The position numbers and the translations under genes are program-made. Below are positions 25,601 to 33,803 of a stretch of 64,000 bases of DNA, one piece after another. The stretch comes from Branchiostoma belcheri (lineage: Eukaryota > Chordata > Leptocardii > Amphioxiformes > Branchiostomatidae), in NCBI RefSeq assembly GCF_001625305.1, contig NW_017802379.1:640910-704909 (forward strand), read 5' to 3'. The stretch's first letter is position 1. Each line of letters begins with the position of its first letter. The notes under the pieces were generated by a model that saw nothing but the letters and a program-made list of their open reading frames with translations, searched no databases and was not told where the DNA came from.

Positions 25601-26073
25601 GTTTCTTTCTCTTTCAGGGCTTCTGCATTGATGTGGTCGATGGACTTGACGTGAGAGTTGCCGGTTATCCTCTTGATGAGTCTGCGTGCCGGGGAGAGGG
25701 CGAGCGAGCGCAGCGGGCTCTCCGCCGTGGTGATGCGGACCGTCTTCGGGATGCCGGTCCCCGTAAAGGTGGTCTCGAGCTTCGTGGCGAATCCCTCGGG
25801 CCCGCGGAGGATGATCTCCGTCGGTTTGCCCACCTCCACCGCCCTGAGGACCTGCAGAGCGTCGCTGTACGGCAGGGTCTCCAGACTCGTGCCGTTGACG
25901 GAGAGGATGAGGTCTCCGACTTGGATGAGGCCGCTCTGGTCCGCGGCCCCTCCCCGCACCACGTCAGACACGATGACTGGAGGGTTGCAGGAGCGCTGCT
26001 TCACCAGGAAGCCCAGCCCATCCCCCTCCCTCTTCATCAACTTCACGGCAATCACGTTAGGCCGAATCTCCAT
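3318..26073 (-). CDS. NOS1-like: Neuronal-type nitric oxide synthase, PDZ-containing, 26 coding exons
   Basis: Makes NO and citrulline from arginine, O2 and NADPH as a calmodulin-activated dimer. Coding exons in transcript order: 26073-25225, 17561-17401, 16961-16799, 16404-16313, 16065-15924, 15552-15413, 14964-14793, 14427-14326, 13910-13716, 13257-13157, 11759-11615, 11232-11128, 10794-10730, 9982-9854, 9474-9300, 8649-8505, 8324-8246, 7995-7802, 7339-7170, 6815-6605, 6264-6177, 5830-5712, 5396-5233, 4874-4680, 4313-4161, 3455-3318. All introns are GT-AG and all phases join, giving 1463 aa (human nNOS is about 1434). Domains: PDZ about 8-93, linker to 283, Zn CxxxxC 287-292, heme Cys381, substrate Glu558, calmodulin helix about 690-716, FMN domain with autoinhibitory-type insert about 800-850, FAD/NADPH modules about 940-1380, Ser/Thr/Pro tail. 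The PDZ and the FMN insert point to a constitutive Ca2+-dependent enzyme. The start ATG lies in a good context (ACCATGG). Which of the amphioxus NOS paralogs this is cannot be decided here. Confidence 0.95.
4161..4313 (-). CDS. NOS1-like: NOS coding exon 25: reductase end and C-terminal tail start (1368-1418)
   Basis: Encodes [20 protein letters not shown] then [20 protein letters not shown] and [24 protein letters not shown] is the conserved end of the reductase; human reads [16 protein letters not shown]. The Arg/Lys-rich stretch begins the tail. Donor GTACGT, phase 0. Confidence 0.93.
4680..4874 (-). CDS. NOS1-like: NOS coding exon 24: NADPH domain (1303-1367)
   Basis: Encodes [20 protein letters not shown] and [20 protein letters not shown], ending DFVDKMK. 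YVCGDVxMAADV is the conserved NADPH-site strand. The donor is GTTAAA, a weak +3 to +5 context; read-through gives only [13 protein letters not shown] before a stop. Confidence 0.94.
5233..5396 (-). CDS. NOS1-like: NOS coding exon 23: NADPH domain (1248-1302)
   Basis: Encodes [20 protein letters not shown] then [22 protein letters not shown] and ALSREP are the conserved NADPH ribose and adenine contacts. Donor GTACAA, phase 0. Confidence 0.95.
5712..5830 (-). CDS. NOS1-like: NOS coding exon 22: NADPH-binding glycine motif (1208-1248)
   Basis: Encodes [20 protein letters not shown] then [34 protein letters not shown] is the NADP-phosphate-binding motif and is unchanged from vertebrates. Donor GTAAGG. 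Confidence 0.96.
6177..6264 (-). CDS. NOS1-like: NOS coding exon 21: FAD/NADPH domain (1179-1208)
   Basis: Encodes [20 protein letters not shown] and DIVPCFVR; human has [26 protein letters not shown]. Ala1208 is split, donor GTAAGT. Confidence 0.95.
6443..6567. repeat. Palindromic TIR element (TAATCTCCAAGCA family)
   Basis: Arms TAATCTCCAAGCA ... GGCAAGACAGTATCCATTGG and TCTGGCCAATGGATACTGTC ... TGCTTGGAGATTTA are inverted repeats around a short centre. Related ends occur at 8.8, 51.2 and 53.3 kb. Lies in NOS intron 20, starting 38 nt past the exon-20 donor. Confidence 0.8.
6605..6815 (-). CDS. NOS1-like: NOS coding exon 20: FAD isoalloxazine site (1109-1179)
   Basis: Encodes [20 protein letters not shown], then [20 protein letters not shown] and [27 protein letters not shown] binds FAD. 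The acceptor is CCGTTAG at the GGC codon, not the nearer CTCTAG, because only the former keeps phase. Donor GTACGT. Confidence 0.94.
7170..7339 (-). CDS. NOS1-like: NOS coding exon 19: FAD domain (1052-1108)
   Basis: Encodes [20 protein letters not shown] and [20 protein letters not shown], then an acidic [12 protein letters not shown]. Matches human RLPPCTIFQAFKYYLDITTPP. Donor GTGAGT, phase 0. Confidence 0.95.
7802..7995 (-). CDS. NOS1-like: NOS coding exon 18: FAD domain (987-1052)
   Basis: Encodes [20 protein letters not shown] and [20 protein letters not shown], the YxPGDHLxVFP signature of the NOS/CPR FAD-binding domain. Gly1052 is split, donor GTAAGG. Confidence 0.95.
8246..8324 (-). 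CDS. NOS1-like: NOS coding exon 17: connector (961-987)
   Basis: Encodes [26 protein letters not shown] in two parts, matching human LSNVHKKRVSAARLLSRQNLQSP. Donor GTACGT, Gly987 split. Confidence 0.93.
8505..8649 (-). CDS. NOS1-like: NOS coding exon 16: FMN-FAD connector (913-961)
   Basis: Encodes [20 protein letters not shown] then [31 protein letters not shown] matches human AACDVFCVGDD. Gly961 is split, donor GTAACG. Confidence 0.94.
8730..8814. repeat. Truncated copy of the TCTCCAAGCAGA element family
   Basis: Tandem ATACTGTCTTGCCGAATTG words followed by the terminal motif AGATCTGCTTGGAGATTA. Shares internal and terminal words with 6443-6567, 51218-51386 and 53268-53446. Confidence 0.65.
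8838..8965. repeat. Truncated SINE-related segment
   Basis: Similar to 13950-14060 (TATTCCAACATTTAACACAAG and a following GA-rich word); the tRNA-like end is absent. Confidence 0.5.
9046..9300. repeat. Triplicated exon-15 end/donor segment
   Basis: The word GTTCCCTACCCTGAAGACGC occurs at about 9061, 9166 and 9291. The last is the genuine exon 15/donor junction; the other two lie in the intron. GCTAGGTGTTACT also recurs between them. Confidence 0.85.
9300..9474 (-). CDS. NOS1-like: NOS coding exon 15: FMN domain (854-912)
   Basis: Encodes [40 protein letters not shown] and RKWAKGVF. Donor GTAGGG, phase 0. The exon end with this donor is repeated twice more downstream in the intron (about 9166 and 9061). 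Confidence 0.95.
9854..9982 (-). CDS. NOS1-like: NOS coding exon 14: autoinhibitory-type insert (811-854)
   Basis: Encodes [20 protein letters not shown] then [20 protein letters not shown] and NV. This basic, Ser-rich insert occupies the position of the Ca2+-control loop of nNOS/eNOS that iNOS lacks; the flanking GPLSNVR matches human GPLANVR. Arg854 is split; donor GTGCGT. Confidence 0.92.
10074..10218. repeat. Foldback element with 27-bp inverted arms
   Basis: CTTCAGAAGCGACTGG at 10076 and its reverse complement near 10200 flank about 90 bp; the arms match over about 27 bp with one difference. It lies in the intron between exons 14 and 13. No clear target duplication. Confidence 0.7.
10730..10794 (-). 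CDS. NOS1-like: NOS coding exon 13: FMN domain (790-811)
   Basis: Encodes [20 protein letters not shown] then Pro; LLEMRHP matches human ALMEMRHP. Opens the autoinhibitory-type insert. Pro811 is split, donor GTAAGT. Confidence 0.9.
11057..11112. repeat. CATT tetranucleotide microsatellite in NOS intron 12
   Basis: About eleven near-perfect TTCA/CATT units followed by imperfect ones (CACT, GATT). It lies close to the exon-12 donor. Confidence 0.9.
11128..11232 (-). CDS. NOS1-like: NOS coding exon 12: FMN domain (755-789)
   Basis: Encodes [20 protein letters not shown] and NGDPPDNGE, the second FMN-binding loop. 35 codons, phase 0, donor GTACGT. A CATT/AATG microsatellite begins about 20 nt past the donor. 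Confidence 0.95.
11615..11759 (-). CDS. NOS1-like: NOS coding exon 11: calmodulin helix and FMN P-loop (706-754)
   Basis: [20 protein letters not shown] completes the calmodulin-binding helix (human: [20 protein letters not shown]). [17 protein letters not shown] is the FMN phosphate-binding start of the flavodoxin-like domain. Donor GTGAGA, phase 0. Confidence 0.95.
13157..13257 (-). CDS. NOS1-like: NOS coding exon 10: linker into the calmodulin site (673-706)
   Basis: Encodes [20 protein letters not shown] then [13 protein letters not shown], the basic start of the calmodulin-binding helix. Acceptor TATGTAG, donor GTAAGT; Lys706 is split. Confidence 0.93.
13338..13600 (-). repeat. Dispersed repeat copy C (reverse of 29.0 and 30.0 kb copies)
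   Basis: The reverse complement shares long stretches with 29035-29280 and 30061-30290, including words like ACCTACCCACCTACCAA, an alternating CA/AGAC run and AACCTTCTTGGCGA. About 240-260 bp, no coding capacity, no clear terminal repeats; probably a SINE or non-autonomous element. Confidence 0.7.
13716..13910 (-). CDS. NOS1-like: NOS coding exon 9: BH4/dimer interface (608-672)
   Basis: Encodes [20 protein letters not shown], then [14 protein letters not shown] and [20 protein letters not shown], the conserved pterin-pocket and dimer-interface region. 65 codons, phase 0 at both ends, donor GTCAGG. A degenerate copy of its 3' end sits about 60 bp into the intron (13650-13690). Confidence 0.95.
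13945..14190 (-). repeat. tRNA-derived SINE copy inside NOS intron 8
   Basis: Read on the minus strand, about 14125-14180 gives a tRNA-like region with a box B match (GAGTTCGAATCC). The remaining sequence to about 13945 is shared with a truncated copy at 8838-8965 (common words such as TTCCAACRTTTAACACAAG). The element fills over half of this 415-bp intron. The tRNA-like part is also seen at 44.0 and 51.4 kb. Confidence 0.7.
14326..14427 (-). CDS. NOS1-like: NOS coding exon 8: oxygenase domain (574-607)
   Basis: Encodes [20 protein letters not shown] and [12 protein letters not shown], aligned with human AKKMNLDMRKTSSLWKDQ. Exactly 34 codons, phase 0 at both ends, donor GTACGG. Confidence 0.94.
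14793..14964 (-). CDS. NOS1-like: NOS coding exon 7: substrate-binding glutamate (516-573)
   Basis: Encodes [20 protein letters not shown] and [17 protein letters not shown]. Glu558 is the residue that binds the arginine guanidinium. Cys556 and Arg561 replace the Gly and Gly-Val seen in human nNOS (one residue shorter here). Donor GTAAGT, phase 0. Confidence 0.95.
15014..15076. repeat. ATC microsatellite with higher-order 27-bp unit
   Basis: Runs of ATC separated by GGTGGCC, repeated twice, in NOS intron 6. Confidence 0.85.
15413..15552 (-). CDS. NOS1-like: NOS coding exon 6: oxygenase domain (470-516)
   Basis: Encodes [20 protein letters not shown] and the segment ending EVEFKHP, matching the human stretch before EWFKDLGLKWY. 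Donor GTAAGT; Lys516 is split. Confidence 0.95.
15924..16065 (-). CDS. NOS1-like: NOS coding exon 5: oxygenase domain (422-469)
   Basis: Encodes [20 protein letters not shown] and [16 protein letters not shown], conserved in all animal NOS. Acceptor GGCAG, donor GTACAG, phase 0 end. Confidence 0.95.
16313..16404 (-). CDS. NOS1-like: NOS coding exon 4: oxygenase domain (392-422)
   Basis: Encodes [20 protein letters not shown] and [10 protein letters not shown], a near-perfect match to the vertebrate NOS oxygenase core. Donor GTACAC; Arg422 is split across the intron. Confidence 0.95.
16553..16700. repeat. TAC/ACT trinucleotide microsatellite in NOS intron 3
   Basis: About 150 bp of (CTA)n with CTG and TTC interruptions, the longest pure run about 50 bp, starting roughly 100 nt past the exon-3 donor on the minus strand. 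Confidence 0.95.
16799..16961 (-). CDS. NOS1-like: NOS coding exon 3: heme ligand (residues 337-391)
   Basis: Contains [18 protein letters not shown]; Cys381 is the proximal heme thiolate and the invariant Trp-Arg-Asn context is intact. Donor GTAAAC, phase 0. If the following intron is retained the frame stays open for about 86 codons and includes a Ser run from the AGT microsatellite. Confidence 0.95.
17401..17561 (-). CDS. NOS1-like: NOS coding exon 2: zinc site (residues 284-337)
   Basis: Encodes [16 protein letters not shown], the dimer-interface CxxxxC (Cys287, Cys292) that shares one Zn with the partner subunit, then a helix ending ASIK. Acceptor TTCCAG, donor GTAAAG; Arg337 is split (phase 2). 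Confidence 0.93.
17562..25224 (-). other. NOS intron 1 (7.7 kb)
   Basis: The largest NOS intron. It holds three degenerate tandem copies of the exon-1 end near 24.9-25.2 kb, a duplicated block with a G-rich insertion at 22.23-22.57 kb, and AT-rich tracts ending in AATAAA plus A-runs at about 21.65 and 23.07 kb that look like retroposon tails. 20.24-20.58 kb resembles 3.84-4.0 kb (short dispersed repeat). No supportable coding exon was found; short ORFs here have no recognisable domain. Confidence 0.8.
22228..22573. repeat. Tandem duplication with an insertion in copy 2
   Basis: Copy 1 (22228-22368) and copy 2 (22369-22573) share GATGTCTTTGTTGAGCCACA and AAATCCAAGTACACTTGA. Copy 2 has about 110 bp of new sequence (about 22420-22530) with a TTC run, CCCCGTAAGGGG and a G10 run. 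Confidence 0.75.
24905..25255. repeat. Three degenerate tandem copies spanning the NOS exon-1 end
   Basis: A module of about 120 bp ending in the exon-1 3' end and donor appears three times (about 24935-25035, 25085-25165, 25168-25255). The shared parts are a TCAGARTAA/GATAAAAG stretch followed by ACCTACCG. The copy nearest the gene is the real exon end. Confidence 0.6.
25225..26073 (-). CDS. NOS1-like: NOS coding exon 1: PDZ domain and linker (residues 1-283)
   Basis: Carries the start ATG and a PDZ domain at residues about 8-93. The carboxylate-binding loop region reads GDGLGFLV and the core [14 protein letters not shown]; both are close to human nNOS. The segment [17 protein letters not shown] continues the nNOS PDZ beta-finger extension. 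The linker (94-283) is rich in Ser, Thr and Lys and includes SVAVQTSP (181-188), resembling an LC8 dynein-light-chain site. The end, [20 protein letters not shown], matches the start of the nNOS oxygenase module. Donor GTAGGT, phase 0. Confidence 0.95.
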
Positions 26074-26183
26074 GGTCCAACGCCTTCAGACGATTAATTA
26101 CCAGAGGAAGCAGCAGGGTCTACGTTGGTGAGGTGCAGTGAAGCTGAAGTTACTGCGATGTCTGCTGATGCCCGCATCTGAAC
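26074..26183 (-). other. NOS1-like: NOS 5' UTR part of the first coding exon
   Basis: A splice acceptor (pyrimidine run ending CAG on the minus strand) lies at 26184-26186, so the exon holding the ATG probably begins at 26183 with 110 nt of 5' UTR. This implies at least one non-coding exon further upstream (higher coordinates). Inference from splice signal only. Confidence 0.5.
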
Positions 26184-29034
26184 CTGTGAGGGAAGGTGGA
26201 GAGAGAGAGAGACGGCAATGTGAGGACATTATGCACAGCCTGACCGGAGCGTGGGGGCACATCCCCGGACCAGCTTAGGGCGACAGCAGTCCTGATGACA
26301 CTGATCACTGATGAATATGTACAACATAAACCTTCAAAGTACTCTGATGTGCATACGACATGGCTGGGAGATCACGAGGAGACAATCTCAAACATAATCT
26401 ATGAAATACAAAGAAAAAACATAAGACAAAGTCATATGAGGGTAATAATACATAGCATGCAATACATTATTCACTACTCAACGTTTTAATTATGAAAAAC
26501 TAAATGAAATAGCTTTTGAAGTATTAAGCAAGATTCATGAACATATGAATAAGATAAAGATGTAAGGACTACTAATGAAAATGAAATCCCGGTAACAGGA
26601 TTAAAGATACAGTGATAAGATAAGGAATGATGTTCATACGTAGTGAAAGGACATTAGTTATCAAATAATATAAACTACGCCCATAATGTAGTTAAGTCAT
26701 ATCTCTAAAATCCCTCGTCTGTTACAGTCTGACCGATAATCTTCTCTAGCGTCGTTCTCTATTACATTACGACACATCACCGCTGCTGACATGGCATTGC
26801 GCGGATGTGGGGAGGGAATTGAAATAGATTTTAGTGCAGGATTTCTTTCTCAGAAATCCTACAATAGTTCTCAGAGAAAGATAAAGACATCACAACAGTT
26901 GTCGCGTGAGCTCTACAGCTATCCGTGGAAATAATTGGGGGTGGGGAAAGCCGATGTGAAGTTGTGTACTTGCCACCGCGGATTTGGATACCTTATACCA
27001 CAGGACAGTTGATCTAGTATCAATCAGCTATTGTTTATCAATACATGGAAGACATTGTAAACCCACTATTGAAGAGAACAATCTATCGAGGAATCCTCAC
27101 ACTTAAAATGATCAATGACAAAAGAAGATAAGATAAAAAGTACATTTGAGTCCACAACTTGAATCGAGGTTGGGGGCTTTCTGTGTGATAGATCCGGAGA
27201 TTATCCACTTCAAATTTAACTTTGCTGATAAGGCTTTGAGAAAGTCGCTTAATCGCCCTGCTACATGTGTCTCGTCACAGTTGGTCTCTCTTATCAATAT
27301 ATGACAGACATGATAAACCCATTATAGAAGATATCTTTAGATCAGTCGTTTGTTAAAATCAATGGCTAAAGAGGACAAGATAAAAAGTGCACTTGACTCC
27401 ACCACTTGAATCGAGGTTGGGGGCTTTCGGTGTAATAGATCTGAAGATAATCCAGTTCAGACTCAACTTTGCTAATAATTCTTTGAGAAAGTAAAGTCGC
27501 TTAATCATTCTGTGTACATGCGTCTCCTCACGTAGCCTTCTTCTACGCCTACAAGACGTAAAGTTAAGTTATATTACAATTATAAGGCAGTTATATGATC
27601 AGTCTTTAAGAAAAAGGCTTTGAGAAAGTAAAGTCTCTTAATCATCCTGCCTACATGCGTCTCGTCACGTAGACTTCTTCTACGCCTACAAGACGTAAAG
27701 TTAAGTTATATTACAATTATAAGGCAGTTTATATGATCAGTCTTTAAGAAACCCCATTTAAAGCAGACGGAAAGGAGATCCTTATTGCCTTTTACGGTGA
27801 AGTTCAGGTTCAGGCCAGATGGTGCACGGCTTTAGCGGTCCTTCGTTACGCCGTGATTATTAAATACTGATGGTGAGTCGTACATTTAATGAGATTTCCA
27901 GGCTTTAAAGTCTTGGCCGCATCTGGGCCTGTAATGACTGCGGCTTTTCGGTTTTAGAACGAAACATTCCTCTAACTCTGCCAGAGTGTATAAACTCTTC
28001 ATCAGCGCCAGCGCTATAATCTGCGTACGGCGGCAGATTCAGTCTGCTGACTCAACAGCTGTATACCTCTGGAACATTGGTCGGCATTTAATACATTCTT
28101 ATTGGACTGCCTCCAAGAAAATAAGTCAGCCCCCTCTCAGTACTGTACAGGTACTTAAAGACATCAGATCTACAGACTAGACTTTTCTTATATCTCTTAA
28201 CACCGTATCTGCGTGTTCAATTGCAACTAGTCTTAGTTTTTCACATAAATAACGTTATTACTGGTACTATTACTATGTTCTCTTCTAGTGTGGACTTGTG
28301 GGGGCAATATGTGATTTTCACCAAAATCAAAGCGGTGTTTTCTAACATGGGCCACTCGACGTGTCAAATAGGCGTGCTGTAGCACAGGAAAGTGTGCTGT
28401 TCCGTGCTCCATGACCATTCTGTGGGCGATCGATACCCATATTCACACCTGGAGTGTCATAACTCATACAAGTAATGATGGGATTCAATTCCACACACCA
28501 ACTCCACTCATAGTTACAGTAGTGTGACTTTGTCATTTGACGATAACATAAAGACACTGCAAAAAGACGAAGCAAATCGAATCCGCGCGTCACAAGTGAA
28601 CAAACTGAAACCATGCCAGTAGATATCTCCTGGTGACGTTTGACATCATTAGCAACAAAACAGCGGAACCCGCTATGGAATGTCACTGCCACTGTGAAAG
28701 AGATGAGCTGTAAAAGCTGGAACAGAAGTCTACCTTACACCTGACATTTCGGTAATGACATCCTACATGTACCTACCAATCACCTTGTGATGGTATAGAA
28801 TGCAGTGAATGTGTCAAACCATATTTTAGACCGTCAAAAGTAAAAACGTTTCTCATGTATCAGACAAGATGTTCAAGATTCTTGAGCTGAGACATAATTA
28901 GTACGCAGCCATTTCAGGTATGTCATGCAAACTTCAAGACTACTGAGGATCAGCTGAAATAAAAGAAAAGAATAAAATAGAAAAGAATGAAATAAAGAAT
29001 AAAATGAACACTGTGACTTTTCAATGAATAAATC
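26184..29034. other. Upstream region of NOS, proximal part
   Basis: No coding exon supported. Contains the 27.04-27.76 kb tandem repeat block, described separately. AT-rich elsewhere. Confidence 0.7.
27042..27757. repeat. Tandem repeat block upstream of NOS
   Basis: A unit of roughly 260 bp (shared words CTTGAATCGAGGTTGGGGGC and TTTGAGAAAGT) occurs at about 27110 and 27358. Its last part is repeated a third time at 27617-27757, nearly identical to 27480-27615 over the GACGTAAAGTTAAGTTATAT stretch, so the last duplication is recent. Confidence 0.85.
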
Positions 29035-29280
29035 CAAATTTCATCACCCTAGCATGTCTAGATCATGAGATATCAAAACCGGAAGTTCAGCTGCAGTACC
29101 ATAACAAGCCGCTAGGGGGTCCAAAATCTAATCATTTCTAGGTCTTATCAAGACCTACCCACTTACCAAGTACCAAGAAAATCCATTTATCATGTTTACA
29201 GACACACATGCAGACAGACAGACAGACAGGCACACACATGAACGCCTTTGAAAACACAACCTTCTTGGCGAGAGTAATCT
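29035..29280 (+). repeat. Dispersed repeat copy A
   Basis: About 245 bp, close to copy B at 30061-30290 and copy C (reversed) in NOS intron 9. Shared words: GGAAGTTCAGCTGCAGTACC, ATAACAAGCCGC and a CAGA run near its end. Confidence 0.85.
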
Positions 29281-30060
29281 TGTCTAACCTGTTTTCTATG
29301 GCGAGGCACGATTGAACTTTATCTGACATGGGAGGGGCCATATTTTAGACTGATAAACTGATTTAAGACTGATTTTAGACTTACTCTGTGAATGTATCCT
29401 TCAACAAATATAGCATAACCTTTCTTTTGTCTGCTACGAGAATTCTACATTGCCAGTAACGACACCCTAACGTCGGGCCAGTGGAAAAACCGACAATTCT
29501 GGTGGCGGAGGTCTTGATTTTGACGGGTGCGAATCATTAAAGGTCGGAGCTAATTGTGTTCGCTCAGGCACAGTCAATTACCCACACTTTGACACGTAAC
29601 GTTATGTGCATTTTCCCAGCTAAAAATAAACCAATTTCTGAACAAAATTAGTCATTAGAAGTGTATTCAGCTAGGGGGGGGGGGCTTCTGTCGCTAAAAT
29701 CGTTCCAGTCTTTTCAAACAGTTAGCACCTATGATAGTTAATGAAAAATAACGTGTGGCTACGTAGTCTGGCAAACCTTCCAGAGATTTAGAGTTTGTAC
29801 AATGATTATATACCCACCTGTGAGGCACAGGCTGGTCAGCAACCTTAGAGATCGCTAGCTACACATGTAGCAACATGAGGTTCCGACATGCAAATGTCAA
29901 AATGTCACCTCTGACATGGGAGTGGCTTTGAACAAACATCACCGTGTCGCAAGGTGCAAATTTTCCTGTATTCAGGTATTAATAAACAACTATGTAAAGA
30001 AAAGAACTGGATCTTGCAAATATTGAAATATTTGAAATAATGAATGAATGAAATATGTCT

Positions 30061-30290
30061 AGCATGTCTAGGTCATGAGACATCAAAACTGGAAGTTCAG
30101 CTGCAGTACCATAACAAGCCGCCAGGGGGGTCAAAATCTAACCATTTCTAGGTCGTATCAAGACCTACCCACCTACCAAATATCAAATCAATCTATTTAA
30201 GCCTTCTCAAGTTATCGTGTTTTCAGACACACAGACAGACACACACACGAACGCCTACGAAAACATAACCTTCTTGGCGAAGGTAATAAT
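30061..30290 (+). repeat. Dispersed repeat copy B
   Basis: Same orientation as copy A, about 1 kb away, with long identical stretches. A more diverged relative may start near 45735. Confidence 0.85.
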
Positions 30291-33200
30291 AGAATAAAAG
30301 AATGAAATGAATAAAAGAACAAAGTATAAAAAAATCTAACCATATTCCTACTCCCTGAGATATGAATTTTAGATGGAATCGTCTATCATGGAGTAAAAAG
30401 ACAGAGATAATTGGGGGGATCTGGCGACGCTTCTCTGTGTTAGAAAAACCGGTAAATGCCGAAAGGTCCGGGAGGAAACGCTTATAAATAACCCAAGGGG
30501 ATGACTGATTGGCAGCTCAAAGAGTCGCTGTCAAACCAAGCAGAAGGGGAGAAGAAATGAGTGTCAAAGATCGCTATCTTGTAGGCTTTCACGAAGAAAA
30601 GCGGTCTAATATATATGGGCATAAATGATCTTATAACAGAGATCTAGAGCAAAGAACTCACGTTCTTTGCATTAACAAACGGTTTGGAAACTGAACTGAT
30701 TCACCTTTAGTTATTGGGAACCTGTGACTTTGTGAACCAGAGTCTTTGTGAAGCTTTTTGTCATAAAATGCATGAATAACCTGAGTCGAGTCACTGTAGG
30801 ACATGTCATAAACTACGGTTTAAGAAAATACAGCCAACGACATTTCTTTAAGACATTGATGCCTTTTTCATCGTCTTAGCCTTATCTGTAACCAAACACG
30901 ACTGCAGGTATGTAAGATTATTCCGACACTTGTCGTGTGGAAACATAAACAAAGTCACTTCATGGCATCTTTATACAAGTTGTCATGATCAATGTATGCA
31001 TCCCTTAAGCCAGCGTGAATCAGAACAGGCGACAAGGAGCAAGTAGTCGTAAAGCTAGTTCATAAAATGTCTCCGCAAGTAACCTGCCAGATAATTAAGT
31101 ACTCATACTGCGTTCGTTGATGCTCTGAGGGGAGCTCAGCGACTGACATCCACACACAAGTGTATGAATCTTGTTAAGGAGGGAAAGACCTGAAATAGAA
31201 TTGAAGACTATTTTAGTCTAATTTATGAAAGCACAAAAACGACCCCAAGGAGGACAACGTACCATGCCGACAAGACATGACGACAATCATAATTTCACGG
31301 GAAATTTGCGACGAGTTACGTTCAGCGGTAATGAATGAACTTGTCATCGCCTTATCCTGCATTTAATTTCCTGGCATCAAATCCTACTTAGCACGCATTC
31401 AATTAAGGTACCCATTACCCATAAATCATCCTATCTTAGATATAATGTATACATAATACTACATAGATTACGGAAGTGTGGATATCTGTGTTTGCAGAAT
31501 TACAGATTGAGCCATCATGTTCATGGTCTTTTAGCTTCCCGGAAGAATGGCCTTCTCTGAAAAGGTAGTGATTGTACTTTAAGCCTCCAATTTATACAAA
31601 ACATTACAAGTGCATTCATACATGTATCCAATCTATACAAAAACATTACATATGCATTGCTACTAATGGTACATGTATAAACATTACATGTACATTGGTA
31701 CATGTGCATGTGCATTGGTAAGTGTATTTTAGTGCCATTGTTGCTACTAAGATGCAGAAATGTAAGAAATGACTAATGTATTTCTGTCCGATACTCAAGG
31801 ACAGACGTGTCGCCGTGACAACAAGATAGAGTCTAACAGACTGTTCAGTGAATTTCAAATGGTGTCAGAAATCCTGTAGGGAAATCGGCTTATTTCCCGT
31901 AAATTCTACCCCTTTAAAGCAGATATACTCTCCCCCTCGCCCTTTCCACCATCAGTCTTTTTCCACCGCGCCGGTTATCGCGGGTGTTTCCGCGGGGCTA
32001 GTAAAGAAACACCCCCGGGAAATAAATTCCTCGCCGACCGGAAAAGCCCCGGCATTGACTCCCCGGCTGGATCAATGCCAGGCGATGTAGGGTATGATGG
32101 TTTCATTGATCCCGTCATGTCCTGTCATGACAAACGCCTGCCTTGTGCAATCAATTATGTATACTTCTCCTCGCGCTATCTCTATTGTTATGTGTTGGGG
32201 TTAGAAATAAATACGCCGCTCCAGAATGAGAGCCATAAATTGTGTTCGATGGGGCATGCCATATCAGACCCCAGCCCTGTTGGCGAGGGGAAATAATCCA
32301 TATCTACGGAAAACAGTAGCGGATTCGCTATTTTTAGCACCCGTGTCGATTCATTAATTTTATTATTCACATACAAGATAACAATGCATTGCAATGGGGC
32401 AGGAAAACAAAGTGGATGTTCTTATCTATTAGATAGATGTGCAAAGAGCGAGAAACTAATTTGCAATAAAAACCATGAAATCAGAATTTGCTTCCCCAAT
32501 AAACTTACCCATGTACGTGTACTTGGACCAAATATTGCGTCAGACATTATTTATAACGAAATGCACAATTCTACTACCGTTCGATAACAGGAGCGGATCT
32601 TATCAGACAACTGCGTAAATGACTTATTCGCCCCTACAATGAACAGAGATGAAGCAACTTTGCGTCTACCTAACTACCTTTTCTCTCGACACACTCCACT
32701 ATCGTTGCCGAAAGTTTCAGTACTTTTCCTCAGTTTGCTTGGCCAATTGGAAGACTTGACTACATTCAAGGACATAACAACCACCTAAAACCCTGTACGC
32801 TCTATTGGTGATATTAACCACTTAAATGGTACCTCCCCATGTGGGGAGGTTTGTATACATTATGATATAAACGCATAAAAGGAATGACACCATCAAATTG
32901 AAAAGTAACAGTCGTTGTAAGAGTGCTAGACTGATACACCCAGTGAGATAACTCACACTGTACAGTACATATATTTTCACAGATGGATGGACCAGTGCGT
33001 CTGGTAGATCCCCCATAGATTACATTGTACACGGGGCAATTCAATTTTGACCCACGACGTCATAAGGCTTAAGAAACCTTGACCTTCCTTTAGACCAGTA
33101 GAAACAAAAGCTTACTGTCCCACATGTAATACCATGTATCACAGAAAGGAGTATTAACATTGATGCCAATATATGATGCAATCCATTGATCTATGTCTAC

Positions 33201-33803
33201 TTCATTTGTTTTCCTGGTAACGTATCGTCCAATTAAACAACGTCAAAGCGTTAACCATGCCCAGGTACAAGACAGACCCTTGTGTGCGTTTAATACAATA
33301 CTATAACATATATCATATCATAAACCCTCCCAAATGAAAACAATGGAAAGCCAATTACCTTGATTGAGTAAACGTGTCGCAGCCCAGGCTGATAAAATGA
33401 AGATTGATCCCCAATGGCAGTATGAAAACATTGCCACATATTCGTACCAACCATTTCAAATCCATTTTACTGTCTAGGAATAAGCAATGGTTATAACTGT
33501 GACAGTTGTATAATTTGTTTCTCCTCGACACCAGTGGTAACGTGGCTGTGGTTTTGATAAAGAGCATGATGTTTAACGGGAACTGCTGTCCTCTCCATAG
33601 ACTGTTCCAACCCACAGCGTCACGGAGCTATAAGCTAATTCAGTAAATGGACCGGGGCACCACTGTATATCGGGGAAGGTCCCATAACAACTCACCTCAG
33701 TTCAAAACCAGAAAACCAACCTTTGAACAGCAGAAGTAGACATTCATGCCAATTGTAGTCTAGATTGAAACGTCTACAGACAGGGAAAACCACAACTACT
33801 CAC
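30291..33803. other. Intergenic, no gene seen
   Basis: No exon with both coding signal and paired splice sites. A short perfect hairpin (ACCTCCCC, 4-nt loop, GGGGAGGT) lies at about 32829-32848. Confidence 0.6.

Noticed and set aside
25633-26131. Two long plus-strand ORFs of about 155 codons
   Set aside because: They are antisense shadows of the GC-rich NOS PDZ exon; no domain and no splice logic on the plus strand.
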